A stretch of DNA of 64,000 nucleotides, from positions 62,001-126,000 of the forward strand of contig NZ_CAJHAD010000008.1 in NCBI RefSeq assembly GCF_904846285.1, in the 5' to 3' direction. This document shows positions 39,182 through 49,839 of the stretch, one piece after another (the stretch's first letter is position 1; every line of letters starts with the position of its first letter). A program made the position numbers and the translations under genes. The notes beneath the pieces were generated by a model, which worked only from the letters and a program-made list of their open reading frames with translations, made no database searches and was not told the DNA's origin. This DNA is from Psychrobacter immobilis. GTDB lineage: Bacteria; Pseudomonadota; Gammaproteobacteria; Pseudomonadales; Moraxellaceae.

Positions 39182-40429
39182 ATGGCTGAAATTAAAGCCC
39201 CCGTGTTTCCAGAATCGGTTGCCGATGGCACCATCGTGGAATGGCATGTCACTGAAGGTCAAGAAGTTAGCCGTGATGACTTATTGGCTGAAATTGAAAC
39301 TGATAAAGTGGTATTAGAAGTTGTGGCACCTGATAATGGTGTCGTAACCAGAATCGTTAAGCAAGTTGACGATACTGTTTTGTCTGACGAATTGATCGCA
39401 GAATTTGAAGCAGGTGCTAGCGGTAGTACTGATAAAGGTGATGCTCCTGCAGTCGATCCAGACCAGCCAGCTGCGCCAGTACAACCAAAGCAAGGTACTG
39501 ATGGCGGTGAGCCAGTCCAAGCAACAGATAAAAAAGACGAAGCAGATCATAAAGATCAAAGCCCTGCAGTCCGTAAAGCAGCGAAAGAGTCTGGCGTTGA
39601 TCCTAAAGACGTCGAAGGCAGTGGTCGTGACGGTCGTGTGACCAAATCTGACATGGCAAACCCGACGCTAAAAGCTGACAGCTCTATTAAATCTGATAGC
39701 GGTCTTCCAGTCGCTGAATCAACAGGTGAGCGCACGGAAAAACGCGTACCAATGACGCGTCTACGTAAGACAGTCGCCAATCGTCTGCTAGCCGCTTCTC
39801 AAGAAACAGCGATGCTAACCACGTTTAACGAAGTCAATATGAAACCGTTGATGGACATGCGTGCTAAGTATAAAGAGCAGTTTGAAAAGCGTCATGGCGT
39901 ACGTCTAGGCTTTATGTCGTTATTTGTAAAAGCGGCGACCGAAGCGCTTAAACGTTTCCCAGCGGTCAACGCCTCACTAGATGGTGATGATATTGTTTAT
40001 CATGGCTATTATGATATCGGTGTTGCCGTATCTTCAGATCGTGGTTTGGTCGTTCCTGTATTGCGTGATACCGATCGCATGAGCATGGCAGATGTTGAAG
40101 CCAAGATTCGTGAGTTGGGTGGTAAAGCACAGAAAGGTAAGCTTGGTCTAGATGAGATGACTGGTGGTACATTCACTATCTCAAACGGTGGCGTATTTGG
40201 TTCACTCATGTCAACGCCAATCTTGAATCCACCACAAACTGCTATCTTGGGTATGCATGCTATCAACGATCGTCCAATGGCCGTCGATGGTAAAGTTGAA
40301 ATTCTACCAATGATGTATTTAGCACTTTCTTATGACCACCGTATGATTGATGGTAAAGAGGCAGTACAGTTTTTAGTAACTATCAAAGAGTTGGTCGAAG
40401 ATCCAGCCATGTTACTACTAGACCTTTAA
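39182..40429 (+). CDS. sucB: Dihydrolipoyllysine succinyltransferase (E2o)
   Basis: This 415-residue core enzyme transfers succinyl from E1 to CoA. One lipoyl domain (about 1-75) carries the modified Lys in [11 protein letters not shown]; an acidic Ala/Pro/Asp linker (75-125) leads to the E3-binding domain ([29 protein letters not shown], about 127-155); the catalytic domain (about 190-415) ends with the active-site [14 protein letters not shown]. Domain order and length match E. coli SucB. A strong terminator hairpin follows seven bases after the stop. Confidence 0.97.
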   Translation: MAEIKAPVFPESVADGTIVEWHVTEGQEVSRDDLLAEIETDKVVLEVVAPDNGVVTRIVKQVDDTVLSDELIAEFEAGASGSTDKGDAPAVDPDQPAAPVQPKQGTDGGEPVQATDKKDEADHKDQSPAVRKAAKESGVDPKDVEGSGRDGRVTKSDMANPTLKADSSIKSDSGLPVAESTGERTEKRVPMTRLRKTVANRLLAASQETAMLTTFNEVNMKPLMDMRAKYKEQFEKRHGVRLGFMSLFVKAATEALKRFPAVNASLDGDDIVYHGYYDIGVAVSSDRGLVVPVLRDTDRMSMADVEAKIRELGGKAQKGKLGLDEMTGGTFTISNGGVFGSLMSTPILNPPQTAILGMHAINDRPMAVDGKVEILPMMYLALSYDHRMIDGKEAVQFLVTIKELVEDPAMLLLDL

Positions 40430-40436
40430 GCCTATG

Positions 40437-40470
40437 AGCTTGTATTGGTAACCGCCGGTACAAGCTTTTT
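40437..40470 (+). terminator. Internal terminator between sucB and lpdA
   Basis: AGCTTGTATTGG and CCGGTACAAGCT pair over 12 bp (two G-U) around TAACCG and are followed by five T, seven bases after the sucB stop. lpdA lies 158 bp further on the same strand, so transcription may be partly ended here. Confidence 0.8.
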
Positions 40471-40619
40471 AACTTTGGACTAGATGATTGTGATTTATCG
40501 ATAAATAACGGATGTCTTTCTTAGCGTGTATTAACGATAAGATAAAATCATTATTTAAAGGTCAATAAGCTAAACAATCATTTAAATGTTAAATAAAATT
40601 AGAAAGAAATTAAAAATAG

Positions 40620-42080
<1,461 letters not shown>

Positions 42081-42143
42081 TTTTTGAGATTAAATGCCTA
42101 GAATTCAAAGCATTTAAGTAAATATCAAGTTTAACTGGATGGC

Positions 42144-42216
42144 GCGACCGCTATCACTATTAAGATAACGGTTGTCATCATCATAAGTGCGGCAGCGTTA
42201 TTCTGCCTCGCACTTG
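42144..42216 (+). repeat. Two consecutive hairpins between lpdA and sucC
   Basis: GACCGCTATC pairs with GATAACGGTT (42147-42175; one mismatch, one G-U), followed by AAGTGCG-GCAG pairing with CTGC-CTCGCACTT (about 42184-42216). A broken T run (CACTTTTTATT, near 42222) follows the second, so weak termination is possible. Confidence 0.65.
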
Positions 42217-42258
42217 TTGTCACTTTTTATTAATTGTAAAAAATAAAGGATACAATCA

Positions 42259-43425
42259 ATGAATTTACATGAGTATCAAGCAAAAGAGCTATTGAAAAGC
42301 TATGGTTTGCCTATTCAAGAAGGCATCATCGCCCATAACGGCGACGAAGCTGCTGCTGCTTTTGATAAAACGCCAACGGATATTGCGGTGATTAAAGCGC
42401 AAGTACATGCTGGTGGCCGTGGTAAAGCGGGTGGCGTAAAACTGGTTAAAACTCGCGAAGAAGCCAAAAAAGTTGCTGAAGAGCTAATCGGTACCAATTT
42501 GGTTACTTTCCAAACTGACGCTGATGGCCAACCAGTTAACTTTGTCTTGGTTGCAGAAGATATGTACCCAGTACAAACTGAGCTATATCTTGGCGCAGTT
42601 GTTGACCGTTCTACGCGTCGCGTAACGTTCATGGCATCAACCGAAGGCGGCGTTGATATCGAAGAAGTTGCAAGCGAAACCCCAGAAAAAATCTTCAAAG
42701 TAAGCGTTGATCCATTAGTGGGTCTAATGCCTTATCAAGCACGTGAAGTGGCATTCAAACTGGGCCTTGAAGGCAAGCAAATCAACCAGTTTGTAAAATT
42801 GATGAGCGGCGCTTATCAAGCATTCGTTGACAATGATTTTGCATTATTAGAAATCAACCCATTAGCGGTTCGTGAAAATGGCGAAATTGTTTGTGTTGAT
42901 GGCAAAATTGGTATTGACTCAAACGCCCTATATCGCTTACCTAAAATTGCTGCGCTACAAGACAAAACGCAAGAAAACGAGCGTGAGCTTAAAGCCGCTG
43001 AATTTGACCTAAACTATGTTGCCCTAGAAGGCAATATCGGTTGTATGGTGAACGGTGCGGGTCTTGCGATGGCGACCATGGACATCATCAAATTGTATGG
43101 CGGCAAACCTGCTAACTTCTTGGACGTTGGCGGCGGTGCAACCAAAGATCGCGTTGTTGAAGCGTTCAAAATCATTCTAGAAGACAGCAGTGTTGAAGGT
43201 GTTCTCATCAACATCTTCGGCGGTATCGTACGTTGTGACATGATTGCAGAAGCGATTATCGCTGCAGTTAAAGAAGTCGACGTTAAAGTGCCTGTTGTTG
43301 TACGTCTAGAAGGTAACAACGCTGAATTGGGCTTACAGATTCTAGAAGAGTCTGGTCTGAAACTGACTTCAGCTCAAGGCCTAGCAGACGCGGCACAAAA
43401 AATTGTCGATGCGGTTAAAGCATAA
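42259..43425 (+). CDS. sucC: Succinyl-CoA synthetase beta subunit
   Basis: This 388-residue ATP-grasp subunit binds nucleotide and, with SucD, converts succinyl-CoA to succinate with substrate-level phosphorylation. It opens [19 protein letters not shown], with [23 protein letters not shown] nucleotide segment ([17 protein letters not shown]), LLEINPLAV, and [16 protein letters not shown] and [17 protein letters not shown] near the C-terminus. Length equals E. coli SucC. AAAGGA precedes the ATG. It is separated from sucD by 177 bp, long for this usually tight pair. Confidence 0.97.
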   Translation: MNLHEYQAKELLKSYGLPIQEGIIAHNGDEAAAAFDKTPTDIAVIKAQVHAGGRGKAGGVKLVKTREEAKKVAEELIGTNLVTFQTDADGQPVNFVLVAEDMYPVQTELYLGAVVDRSTRRVTFMASTEGGVDIEEVASETPEKIFKVSVDPLVGLMPYQAREVAFKLGLEGKQINQFVKLMSGAYQAFVDNDFALLEINPLAVRENGEIVCVDGKIGIDSNALYRLPKIAALQDKTQENERELKAAEFDLNYVALEGNIGCMVNGAGLAMATMDIIKLYGGKPANFLDVGGGATKDRVVEAFKIILEDSSVEGVLINIFGGIVRCDMIAEAIIAAVKEVDVKVPVVVRLEGNNAELGLQILEESGLKLTSAQGLADAAQKIVDAVKA

Positions 43426-43448
43426 GTCTTTAATATAAGTTGTGAGTC

Positions 43449-43472
43449 TAAGCGCCGTTTATTTATAACGCG
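43449..43472 (+). repeat. Hairpin between sucC and sucD
   Basis: AGCGCCGTT and AACGCGCT pair with one bulged base around TATTTAT. No T tract follows. It lies 24 bp after the sucC stop. Confidence 0.55.
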
Positions 43473-43602
43473 CTGAACCAAACGCTTAAGCATTATAGTC
43501 AAAGCGTGATGGCAGTTTTTAGCAAAAGCATTTATCGTTAACATTTAACGCTAAATGGGCGAGAAAACTGCTATTGCAAGACAACCGAATAAGGAAAAAA
43601 TA

Positions 43603-44478
43603 ATGAGTGTATTAATTGATAAAGATACCAAAGTATTGGTACAAGGTTTTACTGGTAAGAACGGTACATTCCACTCTGAACAAGCAATCGAATATGGCAC
43701 TAAAGTGGTTGGCGGCGTAACCCCAGGTAAAGGTGGTCAAACTCACCTAGGTTTACCAGTCTTTAACACCATGGCGGAAGCCATGGAAGCGACCCAAGCT
43801 GACGCATCCGTTATCTACGTACCGGCACCATTTGTACTAGATTCTATCGTTGAAGCAGTCGATGCCGGCGTGAAATTGATCGTTGTGATCACTGAAGGCG
43901 TACCGACTATCGATATGCTAAAAGCCAAGCGTTATATCGAAGAAGCAGACGGCGTCCGTATGGTTGGTCCAAACTGCCCAGGCGTTATCACTCCAGGTCA
44001 GTGCAAAATTGGCATCATGCCAGGTCATATCCATTTGCCAGGTAAAGTGGGTATCATCTCACGCTCTGGTACCTTGACTTATGAAGCCGTTGCACAGACC
44101 ACTAAACTTGGTTTTGGTCAATCAACCTGTATCGGTATCGGTGGTGATCCGATTCCTGGTATGAATCAGATCGATGCGCTTAAATTGTTCCAAGAGGATC
44201 CACAAACCGAAGCTATCATCTTAATCGGTGAAATCGGCGGTACTGCTGAAGAAGAAGCGGCTGCTTATATCAAAGAGCACGTGACTAAGCCAGTGGTTGG
44301 TTATATCGCTGGTGTGACTGCGCCTGCCGGTAAGCGTATGGGTCACGCTGGTGCGATCATCTCTGGTGGTCAAGGTACTGCTGAAGAGAAATTTAAAGCC
44401 TTTGAAGACGCTGGTATTGCTTATACTCGCGATCCATCAAAAATCGGTGATAAGTTAAAAGAAGTTACCGGTTGGTAA
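43603..44478 (+). CDS. sucD: Succinyl-CoA synthetase alpha subunit
   Basis: This 291-residue subunit binds CoA and carries the phosphorylated His. It begins [28 protein letters not shown], has [17 protein letters not shown], the CoA-site [31 protein letters not shown], and the active His in [17 protein letters not shown] 43603 follows AAGGA; the in-frame GTG-like extension upstream (43555) lies in the spacer and is rejected. A terminator about 55 bp after the stop ends the suc unit. Confidence 0.97.
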   Translation: MSVLIDKDTKVLVQGFTGKNGTFHSEQAIEYGTKVVGGVTPGKGGQTHLGLPVFNTMAEAMEATQADASVIYVPAPFVLDSIVEAVDAGVKLIVVITEGVPTIDMLKAKRYIEEADGVRMVGPNCPGVITPGQCKIGIMPGHIHLPGKVGIISRSGTLTYEAVAQTTKLGFGQSTCIGIGGDPIPGMNQIDALKLFQEDPQTEAIILIGEIGGTAEEEAAAYIKEHVTKPVVGYIAGVTAPAGKRMGHAGAIISGGQGTAEEKFKAFEDAGIAYTRDPSKIGDKLKEVTGW

Positions 44479-44530
44479 TTTAGGTATTAATCGATAATCT
44501 AATACCGAAACGTCGTTGAAAAAAATACAA

Positions 44531-44558
44531 GGCACCCCTACAATGGGGTGTCTTTTTT
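44531..44558 (+). terminator. Terminator of the suc unit
   Basis: GGCACCCC and GGGGTGTC pair (one G-U) around a TACAAT loop and are followed by seven T. Confidence 0.9.
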
Positions 44559-44599
44559 TATTCTTAAGATACCTTTTCTTTGACTAAAATGTAGAAATT

Positions 44600-45646
44600 A
44601 TGAAAAACAAGATATTGGTTACCGGCGGCGCTGGATATATCGGCTCACATACTTGTATAACACTGCATCAGGCAGGCTATGATGTTGTGGTATATGACAA
44701 TTTATCCAACAGTAGCATTGAGGCTATTAACCGTGCCTCCAAATTAGCAGGGCAGCCTATCGAATTTATCGAAGGCGATATTAGAGATGCTAAGCTACTC
44801 AAACAAGTATTTGCCGAAAATGATTTCTTTGGCGTGATTCATTTCGCGGGTTTAAAGGCCGTTGGCGAATCCGTTACCAAGCCACTGCTGTATTATAATA
44901 ATAATGTCAGCGGCACCATTACTTTACTGGAAGTCATGGCTGAAGCAAACGTTAAAAATCTGGTTTTTTCATCCTCTGCGACTGTTTATGGTGACCCTGA
45001 AGTACTGCCTATTGATGAGACATCGCCACGTTCTTGTACCAATCCTTATGGGCAAAGTAAGCTTACGGTCGAGCATATTTTACAAGACCTAGCTGCAACT
45101 AATGATGGCTGGAATCTTATTCCGCTTAGATACTTTAATCCAGTAGGTGCTCACCCATCTGGACAAATTGGCGAAGATCCTAATGACATACCCAATAATT
45201 TAATGCCTTATATCTCGCAAGTCGCCGTTGGTAAGCTTGAAAAGCTCAGCATCTTTGGTAATGATTACCCTACCGTAGATGGTACGGGTGTACGCGACTT
45301 TATCCATGTCACTGACCTTGCGCAAGGTCATGTAGCAGCGCTTAATTATCTACAGCAACAGGTAAGCTTAAGTCAAACAAGCTCAGTAGGGTTCTTACCT
45401 ATTAATCTAGGAACGGGCAAAGGTACTTCAGTGTTAGAGTTAGTCACTGCTTTTTCTGAAGTATCCGGCCAAGATATTCCTTATCAATTTTCTGCTCGTC
45501 GCGCCGGTGATATTGCCAGCTGCTATGCCAGTGCTGATAAAGCTAAACAGCTATTAGGCTGGGAAGCAAAACTGTCTATCACTGAGATGTGTCAAGATAC
45601 ATGGCGTTGGCAGAGTATGAATCCAAATGGGTATAACATCGCTTAG
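44600..45646 (+). CDS. galE: UDP-glucose 4-epimerase
   Basis: This 348-residue short-chain dehydrogenase interconverts UDP-glucose and UDP-galactose using bound NAD. Features: GGAGYIGSHTCITLHQAGYDVVVYDNLSNSS, IHFAGLKAVGESV, SSSATVYGDP and the catalytic YxxxK in NPYGQSKLTVE, then PLRYFNPVGAHPSG, FIHVTDLAQGHVAAL. The three-gene run galE-galU-pgi supplies sugar nucleotides for surface polysaccharide. Confidence 0.95.
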   Translation: MKNKILVTGGAGYIGSHTCITLHQAGYDVVVYDNLSNSSIEAINRASKLAGQPIEFIEGDIRDAKLLKQVFAENDFFGVIHFAGLKAVGESVTKPLLYYNNNVSGTITLLEVMAEANVKNLVFSSSATVYGDPEVLPIDETSPRSCTNPYGQSKLTVEHILQDLAATNDGWNLIPLRYFNPVGAHPSGQIGEDPNDIPNNLMPYISQVAVGKLEKLSIFGNDYPTVDGTGVRDFIHVTDLAQGHVAALNYLQQQVSLSQTSSVGFLPINLGTGKGTSVLELVTAFSEVSGQDIPYQFSARRAGDIASCYASADKAKQLLGWEAKLSITEMCQDTWRWQSMNPNGYNIA

Positions 45647-45710
45647 ATTGCATAAAGACTATCTTTAAAGCTAGCTTTTATCTCACACTTTTTAATACAG
45701 TTTAAAAACT

Positions 45711-46595
45711 ATGAAAAAAATTATCCACGCGGTTATTCCTGTTGCAGGCTTTGGCACACGTATGCTGCCATTATCGAAATCGGTGCCGAAAGAGCTATTG
45801 CCACTTGGCAATCGTCCTTCGATTCATTATGTCGTTGAAGAAGCGATTGCTGCTGGTATCAAGCATATTGTGTTGGTCGGTCATGCACAAAAAAGCGCCA
45901 TTGAAAATTACTTCGATATCAATGCTGAGCTGGATAACCAGTTGCGTGTGAAAGGTAAAGACGAGCTAGCAGACAGCTTAAATTGGCTACCATATGATGT
46001 GACGATATCGATGATACGTCAGGGTAAGCCATTGGGACTAGGGCATGCAGTGCTTGCTGCGCGCCCAATCATAGGCATGAATGATTTTGCTGTATTGCTT
46101 CCAGATGTGGTACTTGATCCGTTTACTACAGATATGGCAGCGGATAATTTAGCCTTTATGATTGAGCAGTTTGCCAGCGATGGTCATTCGCAGATATTGG
46201 TCGATAAAATTGCCGATGAAGATGTGCATAAATATGGTATCGCCCAATTACATGAAGCGTTGAGTGATACGAGCGATGTAGCTGACAAAACAGATATGAA
46301 TGTCAGCTTTAAGGTTGCCGGTTTTGTAGAAAAGCCCAACTTAGCCGATGCACCTTCTAGATTGGCGGTCGTCGGTCGCTATGTCTTTAGTAACCATATT
46401 TTTGATTATCTAGCAAATACCAAAGCATCGGTCGGCGGTGAGATTCAACTGACCGATGCTGTTGATGCTTTGATTAGTGAGTACGGCGTCAATGTCACGA
46501 CCATGCGCGGTGCCAGTTATGATGCCGGTGATATGCGTTCTTATATGCAGGCGTTTATTTATTTCGCGCAGCAGCAATTAGCAAATGAAGAGTAG
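45711..46595 (+). CDS. galU: UTP-glucose-1-phosphate uridylyltransferase
   Basis: This 294-residue enzyme makes UDP-glucose from glucose 1-phosphate and UTP. The nucleotide-binding N-terminus reads VIPVAGFGTRMLPLSKSVPKELLPLGNRPSIHYVVEEAIAAG; FAVLLPDVVLD holds the metal-binding Asp; FVEKP and GRYVFSNHIFDYL follow. The usual glycine-rich GxGTRxLPxTK motif has S in place of T (PLSK). It ends three bases before the pgi start, so the two are cotranscribed and probably coupled. Confidence 0.95.
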   Translation: MKKIIHAVIPVAGFGTRMLPLSKSVPKELLPLGNRPSIHYVVEEAIAAGIKHIVLVGHAQKSAIENYFDINAELDNQLRVKGKDELADSLNWLPYDVTISMIRQGKPLGLGHAVLAARPIIGMNDFAVLLPDVVLDPFTTDMAADNLAFMIEQFASDGHSQILVDKIADEDVHKYGIAQLHEALSDTSDVADKTDMNVSFKVAGFVEKPNLADAPSRLAVVGRYVFSNHIFDYLANTKASVGGEIQLTDAVDALISEYGVNVTTMRGASYDAGDMRSYMQAFIYFAQQQLANEE

Positions 46596-46598
46596 TGC

Positions 46599-48266
46599 AT
46601 GAACGATATAAAAGACAATAATCGCTATAGTAGCGCGCGCAGCTCTGAATACTGGCAGCAGTTACAACAGTTAGCAGCACAGCCATGGTCGCTTGATAAG
46701 CTATTCACTCAAGATACTGAGCGTACGAGCCGTTTTAGCACGCAAGCTGGTGCGCTATATATGGATTATAGCAAGCAGTGTATTAATGATGCTGTGCTAG
46801 AAAATTTATTAAGTTTGGCGAATAGTTGTGAATTGTCAGGCCGTATCCAATCTTTGCTGCAAGGCGCGATGGTTAATACCAGTGAAGAGCGTGCAGCGTT
46901 GCATACGGCGCTGCGTTTACCAGCGACAGCGAAATTGCAAGTTGGTACGCAAGATGTCGTTACTGATGTACACCAGAGCTTGGCACAGGTAGCAAGATTA
47001 TCCGAGCGTGTCCGCAGTGGTACATGGCGTGGATTTTCCGGCAAGGCAATTACCGATGTGGTTAATATCGGCGTCGGTGGTTCTGATTTAGGGCCGCTGA
47101 TGGCGACCACTGCGCTTGATGAGTGGGCAGATACCGCTATCGAAGTGCATTTTGTCTCCAATATGGACGGCACACAACTTGATAATTTGCTCAAGCACTT
47201 AAATCCTGAAACCACCTTATTTATTATCTCATCTAAGTCTTTTGGTACTGTTGATACGTTATCTAATGCCAAAACCGCCCTATCATGGCTGCTTGCAACC
47301 GCAAAACTGCGTGCGGGTACGGAAGATAGTGTGTTACGTCGTCATTTCATCGGTATCTCAGCCAACAATGAGAAAATGAGCGCGTGGGGTATTCATCCTG
47401 AGCATCAATTGCAGCTTTGGGAATGGGTTGGCGGCCGTTTTTCTTTATGGTCAGCGATTGGATTGGCTATTGCCATTCGTATCGGTATCGATGGCTTTAA
47501 AGCGTTATTGGCCGGCGCTCATAGTATGGATGAGCACTTCGCGCAAGCGGGTTTTGTAGAAAATTTGCCAGTATTATTAGGTCTACTTGCCGTTTGGAAC
47601 AGTACCTTTTTACAAGTAAATGCTCATACGGTATTACCTTATGATGGGCGTTTAGAGTATTTACCCAGCTACTTGACCCAGCTTGAGATGGAAAGTAATG
47701 GTAAGTCGGTGACGCTGCATGGCGAGCGATTAGACTACGATACTTGTCCGATTTTGTGGGGTGAGATTGGCTCAAATGCTCAGCATGCTTTTTATCAGCT
47801 CTTGCATCAAGGGACGCAGCAAGTTTCTTGTGATTTTATCGCCTGTGTGCGGCGTTATAGCGATAAAGCCACCAATGCGTCATTACAGCAGCAACATGAA
47901 CTGTCTTTAGCCAATTGTCTAGCACAAAGTCGGGTCTTAGCTTTTGGCAATGCGGCTATAGCTGATACTGATGGTCAAATCGCTTCTGACGCTGATAAAT
48001 ATAAATACTACCGCGGCAATCAGCCGTCAACGACTTTACTAATTGACGAGCTGACCCCGCATAGTTTGGGGGCATTAATCGCGCTTTATGAGCATAAGGT
48101 TTATGTGATGGCCAGCATTTGGGATATCAATCCGTTTGACCAATGGGGTGTCGAGATGGGTAAGCAGATGGCAGAGTCAGTGCATACCGCCATGCAGCAA
48201 GAGGGCGGTGAGCAGTTCGACAGCTCTACCAATCAGCTGTTACAGCATATTAAGCGGTTATCTTAA
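46599..48266 (+). CDS. pgi: Glucose-6-phosphate isomerase
   Basis: This 555-residue enzyme interconverts glucose 6-phosphate and fructose 6-phosphate. Signatures: VVNIGVGGSDLGPLM, FISSKSFGTVDT-like IISSKSFGTVDTLSNA, WVGGRFSLWSAIGLAIAIRIG, LEMESNGKSV, GEIGSNAQHAFYQLLHQG with catalytic His, and FDQWGVEMGKQMAES near the end. It links central carbon metabolism to the nucleotide-sugar genes around it. Confidence 0.96.
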   Translation: MNDIKDNNRYSSARSSEYWQQLQQLAAQPWSLDKLFTQDTERTSRFSTQAGALYMDYSKQCINDAVLENLLSLANSCELSGRIQSLLQGAMVNTSEERAALHTALRLPATAKLQVGTQDVVTDVHQSLAQVARLSERVRSGTWRGFSGKAITDVVNIGVGGSDLGPLMATTALDEWADTAIEVHFVSNMDGTQLDNLLKHLNPETTLFIISSKSFGTVDTLSNAKTALSWLLATAKLRAGTEDSVLRRHFIGISANNEKMSAWGIHPEHQLQLWEWVGGRFSLWSAIGLAIAIRIGIDGFKALLAGAHSMDEHFAQAGFVENLPVLLGLLAVWNSTFLQVNAHTVLPYDGRLEYLPSYLTQLEMESNGKSVTLHGERLDYDTCPILWGEIGSNAQHAFYQLLHQGTQQVSCDFIACVRRYSDKATNASLQQQHELSLANCLAQSRVLAFGNAAIADTDGQIASDADKYKYYRGNQPSTTLLIDELTPHSLGALIALYEHKVYVMASIWDINPFDQWGVEMGKQMAESVHTAMQQEGGEQFDSSTNQLLQHIKRLS

Positions 48267-48323
48267 TGGTTATATTGTTAAGTTATTAACACTGATAATC
48301 CACCAATAATCAAAGGTAAAGTC

Positions 48324-49703
48324 ATGAGCGCTGATGCCATCGATACACATAAGTATAAATCTGTACCCAAGCCGTTTAATAATACGGCGATAAATAATAA
48401 CGTCTGCGTTCTTGTCGGTCATAGTATCGATGCCATTACCAGTGCCGTGGTGCTGGCAAGTCTCGGTCAGCAGGTTCATCTCTATGCGAATAAGGAATTA
48501 TTGGCGCAGCAGTTACAACAGTATGGCTTTGAGCATCACCTGCAAGCGCTTTGGCAAATGTATGACCAGCAGCAACAGATTATTAGCTATGCGCTGCCAA
48601 AGAGTGCTGATGAGTTAATACAGCGTTATGAAGTGGCGAGTGATAATGATGAGAAAAAATCAGTAGCGCTATATTGGTTATTTTTAGACAGTATTAGCTC
48701 AGTATGGCTAGAGGACAGCTGGATTACCGCCTTTAATCATAGTCATGAGCAAGCATTACCGCTCGTCATGAGTGGTATTAAACAGTTAGGGTCGGTTGCC
48801 TCATTATCCAAGCGTTTGCAGCGCGCTTGGGTATATTATTTACCGTTCGTATTTTTAAAAGACGGTGATGCTTATAGCTCGATGTTAAACCCGTCGTTAT
48901 GGTTGCTTGGTGAAAAAACGCCAAACAGCAGCCACCATCTAAATATGCTTCAACCATTAATGCAGCATGCACGTGCGACGCATCATGCCGATATTGCCAC
49001 CATAGAGTTTGCGCGTAGTAGTATCATGGCGATGCTCGCAACGCGGGTCAGCTTTATGAATGAGATGTCGCGCTTAGCCGACAGCCAACAGGTAGATATC
49101 CAGCAGGTCAGCCATATAATGGGACTCGATGAGCGTGTGGGCAGTAGCTACTTGCAGGCAGGATGGGGCTTTGGCGGTAATACGTTACCGACTGAATTGC
49201 TTCAGCTGCAGCAATCAAGTCAAGCGCAAAGTTTGGCCATGCCACTATTGCAATCGGTTATCCATATTAATGAAGATCAAAAAGAGCTGATATTCCGTAA
49301 GTTTTGGCAATATTTTGATGGTTTTATCGATAATAAAACCGTTATGATTTGGGGCGGTAGTTATAAAGCAGGCTCGGGACGGACGGCAGAGTCGGCTATT
49401 CACCCTTTATTAGCACTATTATGGTCTTATAATATTCGCACGCTAGTCTATAGCAATAAAGCGCAAACCGAGCTTGCCGCACTTTATAAGCAGCAGCCAT
49501 TGCTTGAATTAATTGACAATCCTTATCAACAGCTTAATGAGGCGCAGGCCATTTTTATTATAAGCTGGCTACCAGAAAACAGGTTAGATATTGCTAAGCT
49601 TAATGAGGAAGCGATGCCCGTATTCGACGCGCAAAATGCCTTGTCACGAACGCAGATAGATAGCCTAGTCGGCGACTATATGGGGATTGGTCGCGCTAAA
49701 TAA
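48324..49703 (+). CDS. UDP-glucose dehydrogenase-like pseudoenzyme
   Basis: This 459-residue protein has the middle and C-terminal architecture of UDP-glucose/GDP-mannose dehydrogenases: LATRVSFMNEMSRLADSQQVDIQQV (dimer helix), GWGFGGNTLPTEL (substrate loop, about 281-292), and a C-terminal Rossmann segment beginning NKTVMIWGGSYKAGSGRTAES. Key residues are lost. The catalytic Cys of GGxCxPKD is Thr287, the following Lys-Asp is Thr290-Glu291, the catalytic Lys upstream aligns with Arg, and the first NAD loop (GxGxxG) reads GHSIDA. It is full length with no frameshift, so a retained non-catalytic role is more likely than recent decay. It sits in the slot where Acinetobacter K loci carry ugd. 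Confidence 0.75.
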   Translation: MSADAIDTHKYKSVPKPFNNTAINNNVCVLVGHSIDAITSAVVLASLGQQVHLYANKELLAQQLQQYGFEHHLQALWQMYDQQQQIISYALPKSADELIQRYEVASDNDEKKSVALYWLFLDSISSVWLEDSWITAFNHSHEQALPLVMSGIKQLGSVASLSKRLQRAWVYYLPFVFLKDGDAYSSMLNPSLWLLGEKTPNSSHHLNMLQPLMQHARATHHADIATIEFARSSIMAMLATRVSFMNEMSRLADSQQVDIQQVSHIMGLDERVGSSYLQAGWGFGGNTLPTELLQLQQSSQAQSLAMPLLQSVIHINEDQKELIFRKFWQYFDGFIDNKTVMIWGGSYKAGSGRTAESAIHPLLALLWSYNIRTLVYSNKAQTELAALYKQQPLLELIDNPYQQLNEAQAIFIISWLPENRLDIAKLNEEAMPVFDAQNALSRTQIDSLVGDYMGIGRAK

Positions 49704-49764
49704 GGCTTTCTATCAGGTGTAAAATAAGCTCAGTAGACAAACAGTTATTAGGTTAAAGCTAAAT

Positions 49765-49805
49765 AAAAGCGCCGATTCATATAAAAATTAACTGGCGCTT
49801 TTTTT
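49765..49805. terminator. Bidirectional terminator, ugd-like gene / pgm
   Basis: AAAAGCGCC and GGCGCTTTTTTT pair around a 20-nt loop; A and T tracts on both sides serve the convergent genes. Confidence 0.85.
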
Positions 49806-49839
49806 ATAGATTCATACTGTATTCACAAATCAAAGCTAT

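Noticed and set aside
46766-47272. 168-codon open frame on the minus strand inside pgi
   Set aside because: Lies wholly within a well-conserved gene, has no family resemblance and a Ser/Cys-rich composition typical of antisense frames.
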